Positions 62,017 to 64,000 of a stretch of DNA of 64,000 bases are shown here, piece by piece (within the stretch, counting starts at the first letter, position 1; each line of letters starts with the position of its first letter). Made by a program: the position numbers and the translations under genes. The DNA comes from Flavobacterium sp. JAS (GTDB lineage Bacteria > Bacteroidota > Bacteroidia > Flavobacteriales > Flavobacteriaceae): the NCBI RefSeq assembly GCF_020991455.1, contig NZ_JAJMOX010000001.1, positions 372,001 to 436,000 on the forward strand. The letters run 5' to 3'. The notes under the pieces were generated by a model. It did not search any database. It saw nothing but the letters and a program-made list of their open reading frames with translations, and was not told the DNA's origin.

Positions 62017-63351
62017 ATGAAAAAGGTGGGTAACCATAATTCGATCTCCAGAAAATTACTGCTTAGCTTATCGCTAACGCTGATTTTCTCCCTAACTTCA
62101 TTTGCTCAAGATGCTGCTGCTGCTCCGGCGGCGCCTGCTGCTGCTGCTCCGGCTGCAACTTCAGGTGGTGATCCAGTAAAAGGGAAAGAACTTTTTAATG
62201 CAAATTGCGCTGCATGTCACAAATTAGATGCAAAATCAACAGGTCCTGCTTTAAGAGGAGTTGCTGCTAAGCACGAAATGGCTTGGATCTACAAATGGGT
62301 TCACAACAGTTCTGAAGTAATTAAGTCAGGTGATGCTGTTGCTGTAAAACTTTTTGAAGAAAACAATAAGTCTGTAATGACTGCTTTTCCTCAATTGTCT
62401 ACAGGTGATATTGATAATATTATTGCTTATACTTCTGAAGTAAAAGCTGAGCCTGCAGCTGGTGCTCCTGGTTCTGCTGCGCCTCCTGGAACAAACGTTG
62501 AAGGTGGTGGGATTTCAAACAATATTATTTTAGGAGCTCTTGCTCTTGTAATGGCTATTTTAGTTGTGATGTTGTTCATGGTAAACAAAGTGTTGACTAA
62601 AGTTGCTAGTAATAATGGTATTGAAGTTGCTCCAAAAGAAGCTAGATTGCCAATCTGGAAAGCTTTTGCTAAAAACCAATTCTTGGTATTAGTTTCTTCA
62701 ATATTCTTGCTTTTGGCGAGTGGTTATTTTGTTTATGCTTTCTTAATGCAAGTGGGTGTTGATCAAAATTATGAGCCAATTCAGCCAATTCATTATTCTC
62801 ATAAAATCCACGCAGGAGATAACGAGATCAATTGTAAATATTGTCACTCTGCTGCTCGTGTGAGTAAAAATGCTGGTATTCCTTCGTTGAATGTTTGTAT
62901 GAACTGTCATAAAAACATCTCTGAAGTTGCCGAAACTACTGCTACTCCTGAGTACAGCAAAGCATTTTACGATGCTCAAATTCAAAAATTATACGATGCT
63001 GTTGGTTGGGATAAAGCGAAACAAGCTTACACTGGAAAAACACAACCAGTAAAATGGGTTCGTATTCACAATCTTCCTGATTTTGTTTACTTCAATCACT
63101 CTCAACACGTTTCTGTTGCTGGAGTTGAATGTCAAACTTGTCACGGTCCAGTGCAGGAATTTGAAATCATGAAGCAATACTCTAAATTAACAATGGGATG
63201 GTGTGTTGATTGCCATAGAAAAACCGATGTTAAGATGGAAGGAAATGCATATTATGATAAAATTCATGCTGAACTTTCTAAAAAATACGGTGTAGAAAAA
63301 TTGACTGCAGCGCAAATGGGAGGTTTAGAATGCGGTAAATGCCACTATTAA
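62017..63351 (+). CDS. actA: Alternative complex III multihaem cytochrome ActA
   Basis: A 444-residue protein with a signal peptide, an Ala/Pro-rich linker, and a monohaem cytochrome domain (C-A-A-C-H near residue 65 with methionine candidates near 127). Two membrane helices (about 166-190 and 225-248) come next, then a cytochrome c3-like domain with C-K-Y-C-H, C-M-N-C-H, C-Q-T-C-H, C-V-D-C-H and C-G-K-C-H. The total is six CxxCH sites. It passes electrons from the menaquinol-oxidising complex towards cytochrome oxidase. actB follows 33 bp later. Confidence 0.92.
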   Translation: MKKVGNHNSISRKLLLSLSLTLIFSLTSFAQDAAAAPAAPAAAAPAATSGGDPVKGKELFNANCAACHKLDAKSTGPALRGVAAKHEMAWIYKWVHNSSEVIKSGDAVAVKLFEENNKSVMTAFPQLSTGDIDNIIAYTSEVKAEPAAGAPGSAAPPGTNVEGGGISNNIILGALALVMAILVVMLFMVNKVLTKVASNNGIEVAPKEARLPIWKAFAKNQFLVLVSSIFLLLASGYFVYAFLMQVGVDQNYEPIQPIHYSHKIHAGDNEINCKYCHSAARVSKNAGIPSLNVCMNCHKNISEVAETTATPEYSKAFYDAQIQKLYDAVGWDKAKQAYTGKTQPVKWVRIHNLPDFVYFNHSQHVSVAGVECQTCHGPVQEFEIMKQYSKLTMGWCVDCHRKTDVKMEGNAYYDKIHAELSKKYGVEKLTAAQMGGLECGKCHY

Positions 63352-63383
63352 TCGAATTATTAAGATTTTAATATTTATATACA

Positions 63384-64000
63384 ATGTCATCAAACAAAAA
63401 ATACTGGAAAAGTGTTGAAGAACTAGAAAATAGTTCTATTGTTGAGGCGCTTAGAAATAACGAATTTGTTGAAGAGATTCCTACAGAAGAATTCTTAGGG
63501 AATGCAGATGCTTTAGCTTCATCTGGAACTTCACGTCGTGACTTTTTAAAGTACGTAGGGTTTAGTACTGCAGCCGTTACACTTGCTGCTTGCGAAGGTC
63601 CTGTTCACAAGTCTATCCCTTATGTTTTACAACCAGAACAAATCATTCCTGGTGTTGCTGATTATTATGCAACTACTGTTTTTGATGGTTTTGATTTTGC
63701 TAACTTATTAGTGAAAACTCGTGAAGGTCGTCCAATTAAAATTGATAACAATACTATTTCTGGAGCTAAGTTTTCAGCCAATGCTAGAATTCATGCGTCT
63801 ATATTATCATTATATGATAGTATGCGTTTGAAAGAACCTAAATTGGAAGGAAAAAATAGTAGCTGGTCTGCTGTTGATTTGAAAATAAAATCAAGTCTTG
63901 CTGATGCAAAAGCAAAAGGTGGGCAAGTGGTATTGTTGACAAATACTTTAGCAAGTCCATCTACTGAGAAATTAATAGGTGAGTTTATTGCTAAAAACCC
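63384..64000 (+). CDS. actB: Alternative complex III subunit ActB, N-terminal part (cut by window end)
   Basis: The frame runs from an ATG at 63384 to the right edge (205 codons visible). It has S-R-R-D-F-L-K-Y-V-G-F-S-T-A-A-V (about residues 50-65), a twin-arginine-like signal, followed by L-A-A-C, a lipobox-like end. The rest matches the molybdopterin-oxidoreductase-like and iron-sulfur protein of alternative complex III (start of the B1 part). Its place behind actA fits the usual operon order. Confidence 0.92.
   Translation, partial: MSSNKKYWKSVEELENSSIVEALRNNEFVEEIPTEEFLGNADALASSGTSRRDFLKYVGFSTAAVTLAACEGPVHKSIPYVLQPEQIIPGVADYYATTVFDGFDFANLLVKTREGRPIKIDNNTISGAKFSANARIHASILSLYDSMRLKEPKLEGKNSSWSAVDLKIKSSLADAKAKGGQVVLLTNTLASPSTEKLIGEFIAKN

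Overview
The window is AT-rich chromosomal DNA from a Flavobacterium-like member of the Bacteroidota. The evidence is Bacteroidota-type promoters (TTTG, about 19 bp, TAnnTTTG), the start of an alternative complex III operon, a bacterial geranylgeranylglyceryl phosphate synthase, DUF2723, DUF3127 and DUF4301 proteins, THI-element control of an outer-membrane receptor, and many intergenic repeats of the kind common in flavobacteria. I see no prophage, insertion sequence, CRISPR array or rRNA operon. The genes are mostly housekeeping, with a few accessory islands.

Layout. 1-2.2 kb: end of a glycosyltransferase, an Amj-type lipid flippase candidate and a phosphopantetheinyl transferase. 2.2-3.7 kb: group III truncated haemoglobin with a small membrane protein, beside a Crp/Fnr regulator. 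3.7-7.6 kb: GGGP synthase, a PnuC transporter, a NadR-like kinase fused to DUF4301, and ArfB. 7.7-10.1 kb: a TPP riboswitch and a TonB-dependent receptor. 10.1-17.1 kb: mixed housekeeping (greA, HIT, transglutaminase, orphan histidine kinase, flavin reductase, DUF3127, aat, MOSC). 17.1-24.8 kb: a minus-strand thiamine operon behind a second TPP riboswitch (thiS, thiC, a ThiE/TenI-like gene, thiD, thiE, thiG, a GxxExxY gene, thiH, thiF). 24.9-30 kb: tag, two lipoproteins, a YhhQ-type transporter and an M3 peptidase. 30-32.9 kb: rplM-rpsI-rpsB-tsf. 33-37 kb: two ferritin-like exported proteins, a LacI regulator and an RsiV-like exported protein. 37-40 kb: polA. 40.2-43.3 kb: a two-component system bracketed by three paralogous small exported Lys/Ala-rich peptides. 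43.4-49 kb: metallophosphoesterase, a CxxC-less thioredoxin-like protein, polysaccharide deacetylase and a large DUF2723 membrane protein. 49.3-49.6 kb: two tandem tRNA-Gln genes. 49.9-53.2 kb: AraC regulator, aldehyde dehydrogenase, universal stress protein. 53.4-58.1 kb: rimP-nusA-infB. 58.3-61.8 kb: class A-type phosphatase, AraC/MFS divergent pair, SPOR protein. 62-64 kb: actA and the start of actB.

The strongest novel candidate is at 40.2-43.3 kb. The first and third peptide genes have tandem TTCAT boxes with an 11-bp period, and in both cases the second box starts exactly 15 bp before a TAnnTTTG element. This is what a binding site for the OmpR-family regulator encoded between them would look like. 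Other leads are the GxxExxY gene inside the thiamine operon, with a perfect 27-bp inverted repeat on one side and matching short repeats at both edges; a perfect palindrome placed at about -41 of the haemoglobin promoter; terminator-like leader hairpins in front of both greA and rimP-nusA-infB; a Rieske-like lipoprotein with both cluster histidines replaced; and several repeat families, some of which have entered coding sequence.
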